Below are positions 28,973 to 37,915 of a stretch of 64,000 nt of DNA, piece by piece. The stretch lies in assembly GCF_001428685.1 (NCBI RefSeq), contig NZ_LMIK01000009.1, forward strand, positions 36,382-100,381, written 5' to 3'. Source of the DNA: Lysobacter sp. Root76 (GTDB lineage Bacteria; Pseudomonadota; Gammaproteobacteria; Xanthomonadales; Xanthomonadaceae). Below the pieces are notes generated by a model. It worked only from the letters and a program-made list of their open reading frames with translations. It had not been told where the DNA came from and searched no databases. How positions within the stretch are numbered: the stretch's first letter is position 1; every line of letters begins with the position of its first letter. The translations under genes were made by a program, and so were the position numbers.

Positions 28973-30541
28973 TCAGGCCTGCGTCCACGTCCCGTCGACC
29001 TGCCGCCACACGCCGCCCGGATTGGCGTCGCGCAATTCCGGCGGCAGACGGTCGTCGCGGACCTGGTCGTAGCACTGCAGCGCGGCGAAACGCCGGATCG
29101 AAGCAGGCATGCCCACCGAGGTGAAACCGGCGTGGCCGGTGCTCGGATAGGGACCGCCGTGCTGCATCGCCGCGCTGACCGCCACACCGGTGGGCCACTT
29201 GTCGGCGATCAAGCGCCCCACGCGCGGACGCAGCACCTGCGCGATCCGCGACCACAGGGCATCGTCGCTACCGTCCTGCGCGGCATGCAGGGTGCCGGTG
29301 AGGTTGCCCTCGAACACGGCCGCCACCGCGACCATCGCGTCGTCGCCGTCGGCACGCACCAGCAAGGCCACCGGCCCGAAGGCCTCGCTCTGCAGCGCCT
29401 GGGCGTTGCGCATGAAGGTCGACGCATCCACGCCGAGCAGGCTCGGCGCGTAGCGGTAACCCGGACCGGAGGCAGCGGCCGCGCCCGCCAGCACCTGCGC
29501 GCCGGCGCCGCGCAAGGCCTCGACCGAATCCGCCAGATGCCGCTGCCCGCTGCTGGAAAACAGCACCATCGGCGAGGCCGCGGCGAAGTGCGCGCTGGCC
29601 GCCGCGACGAACGCGTCGCCCGCATCACCCGTCGGCACCACCACCACGCCGGGATTGGTGCAGAACTGGCCGCTGCCCAGGGTGCAGGACGCGAAGAACT
29701 CCTGCGCCAACGCCACCCCGCGCTCCGCGACGGCGCCGGGTAGCACGAACACCGGGTTCACGCTCGACATCTCCGCATAGATCGGGATGCCGGCAGCGTC
29801 AGCGGCGGCCTTCAAGGCCATGCCGCCGCCCCGGCTGCCGGTGAAGCCGATCGCGCCGATGCGGCTGTCACCGGCCAGGGCCAAGCCGAGCGAGCTGTCG
29901 AAGTCGTAGAGCAACTGCACCGCGGCGCCGGGCAGGCCGGCTTCGAGCAAGGCTTTGTGCGCGATACGCGCCAGACACTGGCTGGTGGTCGGATGCGCGG
30001 GATGCGCCTTGGCGATCACCGGGTTGCGTGCGGCGATGGCGGAGGCGAAATCGCTGCCCGCGACGGCGTTGAACGCGAACGGGAAATTGTTCGGCCCGAA
30101 CACCAGCACCGGCTTGCGCAGCGGCGCGTAGTGCGCGCGCAAGCCGGCCTGGGTGTCGATGACTGGATGAGTCCAGGCATGGCTGCGCACCGCCTGCGCG
30201 GCCTGGCGCAGTTGTCCGGTGGTACGCGGCAGTTCCACTCCGGCCAGGCGCGGCGTGGCCGGCAGCGCGGTTTCCGCATGCGCGGTGGCCACCAGCTGCT
30301 CCGCAGCCGCCTCGATGCCGGCCGCGTAGCGCTCGAGGAAATCGGCGATGCGTTCGACCGGTGCCGCCGCCAGCGCAGCGGCGACGGCAGCGGCGGCCGA
30401 GACCGCAAGATCGAGGTCCTGGCGGCCCGAGCGCGGAAACTCCGGCCCGATCGCATCGCCCGTGGTGGGATCGTGCGCGCGGAAACTGCCGGTGCTCTCC
30501 AGACTGGCCTGCCACTTGCCCGCTATCAGGATCTGTTCCAT
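28973..30541 (-). CDS. Ketoglutarate-semialdehyde dehydrogenase (aldehyde dehydrogenase, NADP+)
   Basis: A 522-residue ALDH-family enzyme: FGPNNFPFAFNAVAGSD (cofactor/active-site loop), IGFTGSRGGGMAL, EMSSVNPVFVLPG (general-base Glu region) and GSGQFCTNPG with the catalytic Cys294. This pattern matches the ketoglutarate semialdehyde dehydrogenase branch (KGSADH III). The genes upstream on the same strand encode a DapA-family deaminase and a hydroxyproline epimerase, whose pathway yields 2-oxoglutarate semialdehyde. It therefore most likely performs the final step to 2-oxoglutarate. It converges with mtnD, with 55 bp between stops. Confidence 0.9.
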   Translation of the reverse strand: MEQILIAGKWQASLESTGSFRAHDPTTGDAIGPEFPRSGRQDLDLAVSAAAAVAAALAAAPVERIADFLERYAAGIEAAAEQLVATAHAETALPATPRLAGVELPRTTGQLRQAAQAVRSHAWTHPVIDTQAGLRAHYAPLRKPVLVFGPNNFPFAFNAVAGSDFASAIAARNPVIAKAHPAHPTTSQCLARIAHKALLEAGLPGAAVQLLYDFDSSLGLALAGDSRIGAIGFTGSRGGGMALKAAADAAGIPIYAEMSSVNPVFVLPGAVAERGVALAQEFFASCTLGSGQFCTNPGVVVVPTGDAGDAFVAAASAHFAAASPMVLFSSSGQRHLADSVEALRGAGAQVLAGAAAASGPGYRYAPSLLGVDASTFMRNAQALQSEAFGPVALLVRADGDDAMVAVAAVFEGNLTGTLHAAQDGSDDALWSRIAQVLRPRVGRLIADKWPTGVAVSAAMQHGGPYPSTGHAGFTSVGMPASIRRFAALQCYDQVRDDRLPPELRDANPGGVWRQVDGTWTQA

Positions 30542-30624
30542 TCCTCACCTCACCTGGATCGCGCAGCGCCGCTCGCGCGACGACGGGCCTGTTGCGCGCA
30601 TGCTGAATCCCGACGCGACCGGAA

Positions 30625-31530
30625 TCAAAGCTTCGGCCGCGAGGCGATGGCCGCATCGATCACCTTCAACGCGGCGTCGCGCTCGGTGCCCTCGACCACC
30701 AGCCGCGGTGCGCGCACGCGTTCGTTGCCCATGTCCACGCGCTGCTGCATCAGCTTGATCAGCTGCACGAACTTGGGGACGGTATCCATGCGCAGCAGCG
30801 GCAACAGCCAGGCATACAGTTCCAGCGCCGCCTTGGAGCCGCTGTCGCGCGCGAGTTCGAACACGCGCACCGATTCCTCGGGGAAGGCGTTGACCACACC
30901 GGCGATCCAGCCCACCGCGCCCATCGACACGCCTTCGACGATCGCGTCGTCCATGCCCACCATCAGCTCCAGGCGATCGCCGACCAGGGCCTGGATCGCG
31001 GCGAAGCGGCGGATGTCGCAGGACGATTCCTTCACCGCCTGCAGCTGCGGATAGGCCGCGGCCAGCTCGGCGATGTGTTCCGGCGTGAAGTCGGTCTTGT
31101 AGGCGACCGGATTGTTGTACAGCAGCACAGGCAGCTGGGTGGCCTCGATGATCGCGCGCATGTGCGCGCCCATCTCGCGCCAGTCGGTGGAGTACACGTA
31201 AGGCGGCAGCGCCATCAGGCCGCCGCAGCCGAGCCGCTGCGCATCCTGGGCCAGGCGCACGGCCTCGGCGGTGGACAGCGCGGCGATGCCGGGAATCACC
31301 GGCGCGCGATCGCCGAGCGCTTCCACCAGGGTCTGGATGATCGCGAGCTTCTCGTCGTACGCGAGCGTGGCGCCTTCGCCCAGCGAACCCAGCGGCACGA
31401 CGCCGGTGCAGCCGGCGTCGATCAGGCGGCGGGCGTGCGAGGCCAGGAAGGCGTGATCGACTTCGCCGCTGGCGGTGAAGGGCGTGGTGATGGCGGGTAC
31501 GACGCCGCGCCAGAAAGTAGCGTTGCTCAT
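30625..31530 (-). CDS. DapA-family 1-pyrroline-4-hydroxy-2-carboxylate deaminase (probable)
   Basis: A 301-residue (beta/alpha)8 barrel of the dihydrodipicolinate synthase/NAL family: PLGSLGEGATL (GXXGE motif), YNNPVAYK (the Tyr of the catalytic triad) and AVKESSCDI (Schiff-base Lys). Between an epimerase and a ketoglutarate semialdehyde dehydrogenase the expected reaction is deamination of pyrroline-4-hydroxy-2-carboxylate, the product of D-hydroxyproline oxidation. A true DapA is unlikely as there are no lysine genes near. The start ATG at 31530 was preferred because the longer frame to 32442 is only a shadow of the epimerase gene. Confidence 0.85.
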   Translation of the reverse strand: MSNATFWRGVVPAITTPFTASGEVDHAFLASHARRLIDAGCTGVVPLGSLGEGATLAYDEKLAIIQTLVEALGDRAPVIPGIAALSTAEAVRLAQDAQRLGCGGLMALPPYVYSTDWREMGAHMRAIIEATQLPVLLYNNPVAYKTDFTPEHIAELAAAYPQLQAVKESSCDIRRFAAIQALVGDRLELMVGMDDAIVEGVSMGAVGWIAGVVNAFPEESVRVFELARDSGSKAALELYAWLLPLLRMDTVPKFVQLIKLMQQRVDMGNERVRAPRLVVEGTERDAALKVIDAAIASRPKL

Positions 31531-31580
31531 GCGATCTAGGTCCGTTGCGATGGGAATGGAAAACCGGTGAAGCAGAAACG

Positions 31581-32573
31581 TCAGGCCTGGATGCCCCAGG
31601 CGAAGGGATCGTCGTCCTCGATCAGCAGCCGGCCTTCGCCCATCAGGTGCGCGCGGCCGCTGATGCGTGGGCGGATGCGCTCGATCAGGCGCTGGCCTGC
31701 GCCCATCTGATCGGCGCCGCCGTTGGCGCGCCCGTTTTCGGCCAGCGTATAGCTGCCTTCGAACACGCTGCCGAGCACGCTCTCGATGCGGATTACCGCG
31801 TCCGGTGCCAACGCACCGTCGGCGGCCATGCAGGCGAGCTTGGCGGAGAAGCCGGTGCCGCAGGGAGAGCGGTCGTAGGCCAGGCCCGGACACAGCACGA
31901 AATTGCGCAGCGCGACATCGGCGCTCAGCGCCGGGCCGTTGAGCTCGATATGGTCGATTTCGGCGCCGTCCGCGCCGCGCACGTCGGCCGCGATCAGCGC
32001 CTTGCGGATCGCTTCGGTGTAGCGGGTCAGCTCGCGCCAATGCGGCAGATCCAGCGGGAGCGGGCTGTCCTTGCTGATGAAGAACCAGTTGCCGCCCCAG
32101 GCCACATCGCCGCGTACGCGGCCGAATTCCGGCACCTCGACCACGACGTCCTGGGCGAGGCGGTAGCTCTCGACGTTGTCGATCGACACGCGACCGTCTT
32201 CGTGCAGTTCCGCGACCACGGTGCCTACGGGTGTGTCGATCGCATGCCGTCCGGGCGCGATCCGGCCCAGGTGCGCCAGCGTCCGCACCAGGCCGATGGT
32301 GCCGTGACCGCACATGCCCAGGCAGCCGACATTGTTGAAGAAGATCACCGAAGCCACCGAGCCGGTTTCCACCGGCGGCAGCAGCAATGCGCCGACCATG
32401 GTGTCGGATCCGCGCGGCTCGCAGGCCACCGCGCGACGCCAATGGTCGTGGGCGCTGCCGAACAGCGCGCGACGTTCGGCCAGGGTGCCGTCGCCCAGGT
32501 CGGGCGCGCCGGAAAGCACCACCCGGGTCGGTTCGCCGCCGGTATGGGAGTCGATGAAGGCTATGGTCTGCAT
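31581..32573 (-). CDS. 4-hydroxyproline 2-epimerase
   Basis: A 330-residue proline-racemase-superfamily protein. Both catalytic cysteines are present: Cys88 in GMCGHGT and Cys238 in RSPCGTG. Two Cys indicate a racemase/epimerase rather than the Thr/Cys-type 3-hydroxyproline dehydratase. Lengths and positions match bacterial 4-hydroxyproline epimerases (HypRE/LhpA). It converts trans-4-L-hydroxyproline to cis-4-D-hydroxyproline, feeding the dehydrogenase at 34517. The ATG at 32573 begins right at [17 protein letters not shown]; a nearby ATG at 32582 (MSAMQTI) is possible. The operon on this strand is epimerase, deaminase, dehydrogenase. Confidence 0.93.
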   Translation of the reverse strand: MQTIAFIDSHTGGEPTRVVLSGAPDLGDGTLAERRALFGSAHDHWRRAVACEPRGSDTMVGALLLPPVETGSVASVIFFNNVGCLGMCGHGTIGLVRTLAHLGRIAPGRHAIDTPVGTVVAELHEDGRVSIDNVESYRLAQDVVVEVPEFGRVRGDVAWGGNWFFISKDSPLPLDLPHWRELTRYTEAIRKALIAADVRGADGAEIDHIELNGPALSADVALRNFVLCPGLAYDRSPCGTGFSAKLACMAADGALAPDAVIRIESVLGSVFEGSYTLAENGRANGGADQMGAGQRLIERIRPRISGRAHLMGEGRLLIEDDDPFAWGIQA

Positions 32574-32655
32574 GGCGCTCATCGTCCGTCGCGCGGGACC
32601 GCCGGGTCTAGCCGGCATCCCAGCCGACCGATGCGGAAATCAGCATAATCGGTCC
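32574..32655. promoter_or_regulatory. Divergent promoter region of the hydroxyproline genes
   Basis: 82 bp between the divergent starts of the epimerase gene (minus) and the PAS-AraC regulator gene (plus). The promoters for the catabolic operon and the regulator should be here. A CATAAT-like sequence lies near 32644. No clear inverted repeat for the regulator is visible to me. Confidence 0.4.
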
Positions 32656-33390
32656 ATGCACGACAGCCCGCCCACCTTGATCGACGCCGACGAATTGCAG
32701 GCCCTGCTCGACGCAGTGCCGGACATCGTTTTCTTCGTCAAGGACCATTCCGGACGCTACACCCATGCCAATCTCACCTTGGTGCGGCGGCTGGGATTGG
32801 CCAAGCGCGCGGACGTCGTCGGCCGCAGCGTGGACGAAGTGTTTCCGCCCAAGCTCGGCAGCCGTTACGCCGCGCAGGACCGTCGCGTGCTGGCCGGGCA
32901 GCGCATTCACGACCAGCTCGAGATGCACATCTTCCCGAACCGCGTGGCCGGTTGGTGCCTGACCAGCAAGCGTCCGCTGATCAGCGACGAGCGGATCGTG
33001 GGCCTCATCGGAATTTCGCGCGACCTCGCCAAGCCCGACGGCCGCCATCCGGGCTACGACCGCCTGCGCAACGTGCTCGACCATCTGGAAAGCCATTTCG
33101 ACGAACCGGTGCGGATGCAGGCGCTGGCCGATCTGGCCGGATTGTCTTTGTCGCAGTTGGAGCGGCAGTTCCGCCGCGTGTTCCAGCTCAGTCCGCAGCA
33201 GTGGCTCACCCGCTTGCGCATCGAGGCCGCGATGCAGCGCCTGCGCGGGCCCGACACCATCGCCGCCATCGGCCATGCCTGCGGCTTCACCGACCAGAGC
33301 GCGTTCGCACGTCAGTTCAAGGCGACCGTGGGCATCACTCCGCGGAACTATCGGAAGCTGCACCCGCTCGGCTCCGTCGAGCCGACATGA
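32656..33390 (+). CDS. PAS-AraC family transcriptional regulator
   Basis: A 244-residue protein. The N-terminal PAS domain (about residues 10-120, including DIVFFVKDHSGRYTHANLTL and GWCLTSKRPL) senses a small ligand or signal. It is fused to a C-terminal AraC/XylS double helix-turn-helix (about 140-240: LADLAGLSLSQLERQFRRVF, then IGHACGFTDQSAFARQFKAT). AraC proteins usually have a cupin-type sensor domain; PAS-AraC fusions are a distinct minority. Its divergence from the epimerase operon suggests that it controls hydroxyproline catabolism. The last 56 bp overlap the end of the convergent TauE-like gene. Confidence 0.9.
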   Translation: MHDSPPTLIDADELQALLDAVPDIVFFVKDHSGRYTHANLTLVRRLGLAKRADVVGRSVDEVFPPKLGSRYAAQDRRVLAGQRIHDQLEMHIFPNRVAGWCLTSKRPLISDERIVGLIGISRDLAKPDGRHPGYDRLRNVLDHLESHFDEPVRMQALADLAGLSLSQLERQFRRVFQLSPQQWLTRLRIEAAMQRLRGPDTIAAIGHACGFTDQSAFARQFKATVGITPRNYRKLHPLGSVEPT

Positions 33391-34237
33391 GCATCTGCGC
33401 CGCCGCGATCAGCACCACCACCAGCACCAGCCAGCGCAGCCAGATCACCGGCAGCGACTTGACCACGAACGCAGCGATCAACACGCCCGGAATGCCGCCC
33501 AGGGCCAGGCCCAGCGCCGCACGCAGGTCGTAGCGTCCGGCGCGAACGAAGGCGCCGCCGCCTACCGGCATCAGGAAAGCGCAGGCGCCCATCATGATCG
33601 GGAACGCCGCCAGCGGACTCATGCCGAGCAGGCTCACCAGGATCAGGCAGGGCGCGTACAGCCCGATCCCGAGCATCATCAACGCGCCCAGCACGAAACT
33701 CGCCGCGACCGCGAACGCCAGCGTCGCACCCTGCAGGCCCTGCGCATCGCCGCCGCCGGGCAGCCACTCCAGGTTGGTCGCCAGGAACAATGCCGCCGCG
33801 GCCAGCAAGGCCACGCCCATGCCGATCTGGATCGCGCGCCGCGGCAACCGCGTCACCACGCCCACGCCGATCCAGGCGCCCGCGACCGCGGCCGCGATCA
33901 TGCTGGCCAAGGTGACGAAATCCACCGTCACCACCGCGATGAAGATCAGCGCCTGCGCGACCGTGGGCAGCGCGTGGCCTGCGTTCAAGGTGCCGGGAAT
34001 GTCCTCGTCGGCGACCCGGCCGCGCAGCTTGAAGATCGCGGTGGTGGTGGCGAACGAGCCGATGCCGAGGGTGTCGAAGAAGTTGGCCGCAGACCCCGTC
34101 AGCCAGTCGCCTAGGCTGGGGCGTGGCGATGCGCCGGCCGCGACGCTTCGGCGGCGCTCGATCGTCCACCAGCGCGCAGCGTAGGCCAAGGCCAGGGCCG
34201 CGAGCGCCGACAGCAGGACCAGGGGCCCGACGCTCAT
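33335..34237 (-). CDS. TauE/SafE-family membrane protein
   Basis: A 300-residue protein with about eight hydrophobic segments. It starts MSVGPLVLLSALAALALAYA and has NFFDTLGIGSFATTTAIFKL, the conserved GxGS-type motif of TauE/SafE (DUF81) exporters. Family members transport organosulfonates, sulfite or other anions. In this location it may carry a catabolite of the hydroxyproline pathway, but this is inference. Its 3' end overlaps the AraC gene tail to tail by 56 bp. The frame extends to 35779 upstream but that part is antisense to the FAD enzyme gene. Confidence 0.82.
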   Translation of the reverse strand: MSVGPLVLLSALAALALAYAARWWTIERRRSVAAGASPRPSLGDWLTGSAANFFDTLGIGSFATTTAIFKLRGRVADEDIPGTLNAGHALPTVAQALIFIAVVTVDFVTLASMIAAAVAGAWIGVGVVTRLPRRAIQIGMGVALLAAAALFLATNLEWLPGGGDAQGLQGATLAFAVAASFVLGALMMLGIGLYAPCLILVSLLGMSPLAAFPIMMGACAFLMPVGGGAFVRAGRYDLRAALGLALGGIPGVLIAAFVVKSLPVIWLRWLVLVVVLIAAAQMLMSARRSRAGAASDSSAE

Positions 34238-34516
34238 GGCGCGCAGTCCGCGAATCCGGATATCGCCTGTGCAGCTGTTGCCATCGCATCCTCCCAAACC
34301 CCCATTCACGCATCTTCGGTGCAGGGCGCAGGCCTGGATTGGCCCGCTTCCGCGCCAGGGATGCGGATTTTTGCGTAGTCGGCGAGCGGCCGCGGTGCCT
34401 AGGATGGTGGCTCGAATCCGCTGCCCAGGACCGCCCTTGATCCACCCATCGCCCACGGCGGGCGCGACGTCGATGCACCGCGCACCATCGCCTCTTCGCT
34501 GCCCGTGGCGCTGCGC

Positions 34517-35806
34517 ATGAGCACCCCGGACAGTCACGACGGCCCCATCGCAGTGATCGGCGCCGGCGTCATCGGTTGCGCCGTCGCGTATGCGCTGGCG
34601 CGCGAGGGCCGACCAGTGCTGCTGATCGACCGGGCCGCGCCCGGCGAGGCCGGCGCGTCCTACGGCAATGTCGGGCACCTGGCCACGGAACTGGTCGAAC
34701 CCCTGCCCTCGCCCGGGCTGTTGTTCGGCTTCTGGCGCGAGCTGTACGCGCTGGGCGGGCCGTTGGACGTGCCGGTGCGGCGGCTGGGCGCGTTCGCGCC
34801 CTGGGCGCGGCGTTTCGCGATGGCCGCGTTCCGGCGCCGCGCCCACACCCAGCATCTGGCGCCGCTGGTGCGACCGGCCGGCGCGGCCTATGCGCAGCTG
34901 CTTGCGGAAATCGGTCGCGAGGATCTGCTGCGACGCAACGGCCACTACCAATTCTGGCTGAGCGCGAAGGGCGCGGCCCAGGCCACGGCCGAGGCGCGGC
35001 ACATGCAGGCGCTGGGCATTCCGACCGCGCCGGTGGCGCCGGACGTGCTGGCGAATGTGCGTACGGCGGCCGGCGCGCAGCATGCCGCCGGCCTCTGGTT
35101 TCCCGAGAGCGGGCATATGCTCGATCCGCAAGCCGTATGCCAGGCGCTCGCGCATGCGGCCGCGGCGCGCGGCGCGCAGCTGCGGCAGCTCACGGTGCGC
35201 TCGCTCGAACCCGAAGGCGATCGCATCGCGATCACCACCGCAGACGAACGCTTCAGCGTGCCCGCGGCCGTCGTCTGCGCAGGCGCCTGGTCGGCGCCGC
35301 TGCTGGCGCCGTTCGGCCTGCACGCGCCGCTGGAAGCCGCCTACGGCTACCACGTCGAACTGCCCGACGAAGCGGCCTATGTCGACGCGCCGGCGCTGTA
35401 CGCGGATCAGAAAATCCTGGTGACGCCGATGCGCGGACGCCTGCGCGCCTCCGGCTACATGGAGTTCGGCGGATTGGACGGCGCTGCGGATCCGCGCAAG
35501 CCCGCGCGCTTGCGCAGCCAACTCGCCGCGCTGGGTTATCGCTGCGCGGCCGATGGCCCGAGTTGGCGCGGGCCGCGACCGGTGCTGCCCGACTACCTGC
35601 CCGGCATCGGCCGCGCACCGGGGGCCGCCCCGCTGTACTACGCCGTCGGCCACCAGCACCTGGGCCTGACCCTGGCGCCGGCGACGGCCGACCTGATCGC
35701 CGACCTGGTCGCCGCACGCACGCCGCGCCAGGACCTGAAACCCTTCGATCTGTCGCGGTTCGGGTCGCCGAGCCGCCAACGACCTTCGATCCGAGCAACG
35801 CCATGA
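34517..35806 (+). CDS. FAD-dependent D-hydroxyproline dehydrogenase (DadA-like)
   Basis: A 429-residue single-subunit FAD enzyme of the DAO/DadA family. The dinucleotide motif AVIGAGVIGCAVAYALAREG is at about residues 11-30, then DRAAPGEAGASYGNVG, AGAWSAPLL and the C-terminal GHQHLGLTLAP. The neighbouring genes indicate D-4-hydroxyproline as the substrate (product pyrroline-4-hydroxy-2-carboxylate, electrons to the respiratory chain). It is not the heterotrimeric LhpBEF type, since no small subunits are adjacent. The start is uncertain: ATG at 34517 or GTG at 34505, neither with a good ribosome site. It overlaps the next gene by 4 bp. Confidence 0.85.
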   Translation: MSTPDSHDGPIAVIGAGVIGCAVAYALAREGRPVLLIDRAAPGEAGASYGNVGHLATELVEPLPSPGLLFGFWRELYALGGPLDVPVRRLGAFAPWARRFAMAAFRRRAHTQHLAPLVRPAGAAYAQLLAEIGREDLLRRNGHYQFWLSAKGAAQATAEARHMQALGIPTAPVAPDVLANVRTAAGAQHAAGLWFPESGHMLDPQAVCQALAHAAAARGAQLRQLTVRSLEPEGDRIAITTADERFSVPAAVVCAGAWSAPLLAPFGLHAPLEAAYGYHVELPDEAAYVDAPALYADQKILVTPMRGRLRASGYMEFGGLDGAADPRKPARLRSQLAALGYRCAADGPSWRGPRPVLPDYLPGIGRAPGAAPLYYAVGHQHLGLTLAPATADLIADLVAARTPRQDLKPFDLSRFGSPSRQRPSIRATP

Positions 35807-37626
35807 CTCTGCATACCATCGCCGAACAATCGGACTTCCACCGAACCGGTCGCCTGGAGGAAGTCGAAGCCCTGTGCGCAGGCTACGCCGAACGCTGGCC
35901 CGAGGCGGTGCGCAGCTTCGTCTACGGCTATTCGGGCGAGGGCCGTCCCTTGCGCGCGTTGCTGGTCTCGCGCAGCGGCGCGCTGACCGCCACGGCGCTG
36001 CGCGAACGCGGCATCCCCTTGCTGATGATCCAGGCCGGCATCCATCCCGGCGAGAGCGACGGCAAGGACGCCGGCTTCGCCGCCCTGCGCGAGTTGCTGG
36101 GCGGCGAACCGATGACCGAACCCAGCCATCCGGGCAAGATCGCCATGCATGCGCCGGCGGCGGACGTGCTGGAGCGCATCGCGCTGCTGTTCGTGCCCGC
36201 GTTCAACGCCGACGGCCACGAACGCGTCGGACGTTGGAACCGGCCGAATCAGAGCGGACCGGAGGAGACCGGCTGGCGCGCCACCGCGCACAACCTCAAT
36301 CTCAACCGCGACTACACCAAGGCCGATGCACCGGAAATGCAGGCCATGCTGCAACTGCTGTGCGACTGGGATCCGCTGGTCTGCGCCGACATGCACGTGA
36401 CCAACGGCGCCGATTTCGAGCCAGACGTGTCGATCCAGATCGAACCGATCCATCAGGGCGACCCGCAGCTGTACGCCAGCGGCATGCAACTGCGCGATGC
36501 GCTGATCGAAAGGCTGGTCGCGCAGGGTTCGCTGGCGCTGCCGTTCTATCCCGATCTGGCGGTGGCGGACGATCCGGCGTCCGGCTTCCAGCTCACCGTC
36601 TACTCGCCGCGCTTCTCGACCGGCTACTTCCCGGCGCGCAACCGCTACACGGTGCTGGTGGAAACCCATTCGTGGAAGGACTACGCGACCCGCGTCCGGG
36701 TCACGCGCAACACCATCGTCGGCCTAGCCGAACTGACCGCCGAGCACGGTGCGCAATGGCGCGAGGCAGCGCTGCGCGCCGACGCGACCCCGCTCGGCGG
36801 CGAGAACGTGGTGCTCGACTACGCAGCCGGCTGGCGCGAGCCGACGGCGGACGCCGACGACGCGGCGCCGGAGGCCATGCAGGGCGATGCGTCGATCGGG
36901 ACCATCGAAACCGTCGAGACCATCGAGTTTCGCGGCTACGCCTACACCCGCGATCCCTCGCCGATTTCCGGCGAACCCGTCACCGTCTACGATCCGCGCA
37001 CGCCGCAGATCTGGCGCGTGCCGTTCCGCCGCAACGTCGCTCCCTCCTTGGTCGTGCGGGCGCCGCGCGGCGGCTACCTGGTGCCGCCCGCCTACGCGCA
37101 GGCCATCGAACGCAAGCTCGCGCTGCACGGACTGAGTTCGCGACGCCTGGATCGGGACGCCGGAACGCTGGAGGTCGAAGCGTTCCGGGCGACGCGCGCC
37201 CGTTTCTCCCCGACGCCGTTCGAGGGACGCATGCGGCTGAGCTTGCAGGGCGCCTGGCGGCCGGAGCCGCAACCGCTACCTGCCGGCACCTTGTTCGTAC
37301 CGATCGCGCAAACCCGTGCGCGCCTGCTGATGGCGCTGCTGGAACCGCAGGCGCCGGACTCGTACGCGGCCTGGGGCGGCTTCAACGCTCACTTCGAGCC
37401 CAAGGAATACGTCGAGGCCTACGTGACCGAGATCTTCGCGCTGCGGATGCTCGACGAAGACGCGGTGCTGGCGGCCGAATTCCGGCGCCGCCTGAAGGAG
37501 GACGCGGCCTTCGCCGCCAGCCCCGACGCACGGCGCGAGTTCTTCCAGAGATTGCACGCCTCCTGGGATGCGCGCTTCAACATGTACCCGATCTACCGCA
37601 GCGACAGCGTGCCGGCGGAGGCCTGA
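35803..37626 (+). CDS. M14-family zinc carboxypeptidase
   Basis: A 607-residue protein with M14 features: IHPGESDGKD (Zn ligands His81 and Glu84), NLNLNRDYTKAD (substrate-binding Asn-Arg-type segment) and ADMHVTNGAD (His198, the third ligand). VETHSWKDYATR follows. No signal peptide is seen, so it is probably cytosolic. About 270 extra C-terminal residues form a second beta-rich region (from residue 320), as in large bacterial M14 proteins. The overlap with the FAD dehydrogenase gene (ATGA) ties it to hydroxyproline catabolism, and it could release hydroxyproline from peptides. That link is inferred from position. Confidence 0.85.
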   Translation: MTLHTIAEQSDFHRTGRLEEVEALCAGYAERWPEAVRSFVYGYSGEGRPLRALLVSRSGALTATALRERGIPLLMIQAGIHPGESDGKDAGFAALRELLGGEPMTEPSHPGKIAMHAPAADVLERIALLFVPAFNADGHERVGRWNRPNQSGPEETGWRATAHNLNLNRDYTKADAPEMQAMLQLLCDWDPLVCADMHVTNGADFEPDVSIQIEPIHQGDPQLYASGMQLRDALIERLVAQGSLALPFYPDLAVADDPASGFQLTVYSPRFSTGYFPARNRYTVLVETHSWKDYATRVRVTRNTIVGLAELTAEHGAQWREAALRADATPLGGENVVLDYAAGWREPTADADDAAPEAMQGDASIGTIETVETIEFRGYAYTRDPSPISGEPVTVYDPRTPQIWRVPFRRNVAPSLVVRAPRGGYLVPPAYAQAIERKLALHGLSSRRLDRDAGTLEVEAFRATRARFSPTPFEGRMRLSLQGAWRPEPQPLPAGTLFVPIAQTRARLLMALLEPQAPDSYAAWGGFNAHFEPKEYVEAYVTEIFALRMLDEDAVLAAEFRRRLKEDAAFAASPDARREFFQRLHASWDARFNMYPIYRSDSVPAEA

Positions 37627-37915
37627 GTCCCGCCGGCAGCCAGTCGCCGCATATCGGCTTCGCAATCCGATCCCGGCGCGGGTTTCGCCGCGCCTGCCGC
37701 GCTCTCGCCTTCGCTGCGAGAGCGGCCGCCCTATCCACGCCTGCTTCGGCGCACGCCCGCCTCGGCGGCCGGCAGCGGCGCATCCGGCTCCGCCGCCACC
37801 CGACCCTGCACGGTACGCGCTCGCATTGCCGGGCCCAGCGGCGCCTACGGCGGCTTTTTTTGCCTAGCGCGCGCCCCACGGGCGACAATCCGCCATCCCT
37901 ACGCGATTTCCCGCC

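Noticed and set aside
33335..35779. 814-codon minus-strand frame
   Set aside because: Only the part up to 34237 encodes the TauE-like protein; the rest is antisense to the FAD dehydrogenase gene.
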